Assembly (NCBI GenBank): GCA_902729315.2
Contig: LR746267.1
Span: 4,279,386-4,343,385 of the forward strand
Reading direction: 5' to 3'
DNA: 64,000 nt
Source: Spirodela intermedia
Lineage: Eukaryota; Streptophyta; Magnoliopsida; Alismatales; Araceae
Each line of letters starts with the position of its first letter. Position 1 is the first letter of the stretch. A program made the translations under genes and the position numbers. The notes beneath the pieces are model-generated. The model did not search any database, was not told the origin of the DNA, and worked only from the letters and a program-made list of their open reading frames with translations. Below are positions 61,976 to 64,000 of this stretch, piece after piece.

Positions 61976-64000
61976 GCTGGAAATAGCACCTCGGATCTCA
62001 GATGTTCAGATCTCCGATCTTTAGAGGGCACAGTAATCTTCTAATCAGGACAGTCATGCATATGCATCCAACGAACAATAGGGTCATATCTGACTGCGAC
62101 GGCATACGCCATATTCTTGCTTCCGACCATAAAATATCTCCGGTAGAGGAACAATGCGAGGTTGCACACTAGTTTCCTCCCCAGCTTGTCTTTTTGGCTG
62201 GTCTTTCTTGCTTGCGTTCCGTCATCTTTCTATTTGTTCCTATCGATATTTACACAGGAGGAGTCTATTATAATCGATACCCTTCAACTGAAACCCTAGC
62301 GATCCCCTGTGGCCGAACTATATTACATGAAATGATGTAGCCATTTTTAGCCAATGAGCAGGATAAAACGATCTAACACCCAGCGAAAGGAAAAAAACCG
62401 TAGAATTCTAAACCACATGAGAGTGAATTATGCCCGTGCTTACTGCCATCTTTGAGAACTTGGTCGCCGCTCCTTCCACTGTTCACACGTTTGTTCCGAA
62501 ACCACCCAACAGTCTGTGAAGAGAGAGAAAGCTTGTGAGAAGATGAACATGGAACTGCCGAAAACCTTTTACTCAGTGTTCAAAAGTCTGTAGTCGTTGG
62601 ACGACCGGGTCTTCTTCCATCCCTTGGGACTCCCTGAGGATTGAAATCTGTGCTCGTTGGGCAGCTTGGTCATACTACTTGAGCTCGCGTCCACGACGAA
62701 GTGATACATGACTAGCGATCCCATTTGACATCCTTTGGGCCCCTCAGCCTAGCTACTCTCGTCATCGGGGGCCGTTTCCGGGGAGGAGACTAGCTTCCGG
62801 GCAATTGGCTTAGTTTGACGAGCATCGGGTGGAACGTTTGACTTGCATACACTTCCCCGTAAGACCTGACGACCACAATAACGACGTCTGGTTTTTTCTT
62901 TTCTTCTCCTTCTCCTCGCGAGGAGATCAGCGGGGCCTACTCTCTGAAGGATTCACGCTGGTCCGGGCGGGGTAACGACTGCTCTGGTTTGTTTCTTCTC
63001 AGTAGCGAGAGGAAGCCCTTCGGCGGCGACGGGGGGGCCTCGACAGCGGGAACTGCCCCACTCTGAAGGAGACGGAATCTTCGCCGTCGCCGTCGTCGGC
63101 TCCACCGTCGTCATCGGTACTTCTTGCACTCCCATCTGCTTCGTCATCTTCCTCACCTCCATGGAATGCCGAGGTCGTCGCGACCATTTCGTGGTCGTTC
63201 GCTGCCAGATCTACGTTCATCCTCTCTGCCCATTTTCTCTCTATCGCTCTCTTGCCTGTCTCTAGGTCTTGACCAGACTGGAGGGAAAGGAAGAAAGCGG
63301 GGGAAAGAGAGAGAGAGAGAGAGAGAGTTGTGATCTGATTACGAAAGTAATTCTCTTTAACTGACCTCTCAAGAGAGAGAAAGGAGGGCAGAAAGAACTA
63401 ATCTGATGCAGGACGAGGAACCAATTCAGCCTTAGTGGGCTATCTTAGTGGGCCTAATTAGTAGGCTTTCTTTATTTTACTTGCTCTTTTTCATTTTTTC
63501 TATGAAAGGCCTATATAACGCCCCTCTCTCCGTCCTAGAGGATACCAGAATTTTTCGAATCAGACTTACCATCATCGAGGCTCTGTCGACTGCTGCTGGT
63601 CGTGAAGACCCCGTCGCCACGGTAGGGTTGGTCGTGAGGACCACATGCTCCCGGTTGGAGTGTTATCTCCGTCGCCATCTCCCTCCACAGCCACCGATCC
63701 TTCTTCCGTCCGCCACCGCCGTCGTCATCACCGTCACCCTTCCGCCGCCCACTGTCGACCTCCCCCTCTGCCGCCCCCGTGCAACCATCCGCTAGCCTCC
63801 GCCGTCGCCTTCTCCTTCCATCGCCGCCTCTCATCCTTCTCCTTCCCCCGTTTCCTACTCCCTCCATCACCGCTGGCTCCCCCGCGTTGCCGCTTCTCCA
63901 CTTCCCAGTCGCCTCCACCGTCGCCCTCTTCCTCCGTCAACGCCTTCTCCTCCCGGCGCCGTATTCCGCCTTCCGCCACTGCCGTTTCCGCCGTCTCCTT
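61914..64000 (-). repeat. Large inverted repeat, right arm (continues beyond window)
   Basis: This is the exact reverse complement of 55080-57166 as far as I could compare. It contains, in inverted order, the first 62 coding bases of gene 4 (61914-61975), its upstream region, the AG run (63308-63326) and the GC-rich block. The arm is still matching at the last base of the window. Confidence 0.95.

Noticed and set aside
55080-64000. Inverted repeat as the terminal repeats of a DNA transposon
   Set aside because: The arms include promoter and coding bases of an ordinary receptor kinase and break inside its signal peptide. No transposase or target-site duplication is seen at the inner ends.

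Overview
The window looks like nuclear DNA of a flowering plant. It holds large GT-AG spliced receptor-kinase genes with GC-rich exons, set in long AT-rich, transposon-littered intergenic DNA, plus decayed Ty1/Copia and Ty3/Gypsy sequence. GC-rich coding against AT-rich surroundings would suit a non-grass monocot, but that is a weak hint.

The core is a same-strand cluster of G-type (bulb) lectin S-domain receptor-like kinases (SRK-like). Gene 1 (8564-12191), a wrecked copy (about 14560-22727) and gene 3 (29785-33015) form one close subfamily. Gene 4 (57105-61652) belongs to a more distant subfamily. The three intact genes each have seven exons with matching splice phases (exon 4 is 211 bp and exon 6 is 151 bp in all three). 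They encode proteins of about 820, 811 and 831 residues: signal peptide, bulb lectin, S-locus glycoprotein, EGF-like and PAN regions, one membrane span and a complete Ser/Thr kinase. They would sit in the plasma membrane and signal inward from an unknown ligand. The wrecked copy has a deletion in its lectin region, frameshifts, stops and altered kinase motifs. It also carries a 4.84-kb Copia element inserted just before its exon 6.

Other contents by region: 1-8.2 kb is AT-rich DNA with a dispersed repeat and a Copia integrase relic. 22.7-29.3 kb is AT-rich with no gene that I can support. 33-37 kb has a Gypsy integrase relic, a degenerate 54-bp minisatellite and an unusual interleaved inverted repeat. 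39.5-41.8 kb on the minus strand has a phase-consistent chain of candidate exons of an unrecognised gene. 45-51 kb is a Gypsy relic with a second copy of the dispersed repeat nested in it. 54.6-57.1 kb is a GC-rich block leading to gene 4.

The most striking structure is a large inverted repeat. Positions 55080-57166 and 61914-64000 are reverse complements with no gaps and appear identical, and the right arm runs off the window. The arms enclose gene 4. Each arm carries the gene 4 upstream region and the first 62 bp of its coding sequence, so a second copy of the promoter and start codon points back at the 3' end of gene 4. This could be a very recent inverted duplication with antisense potential, or an assembly artefact.
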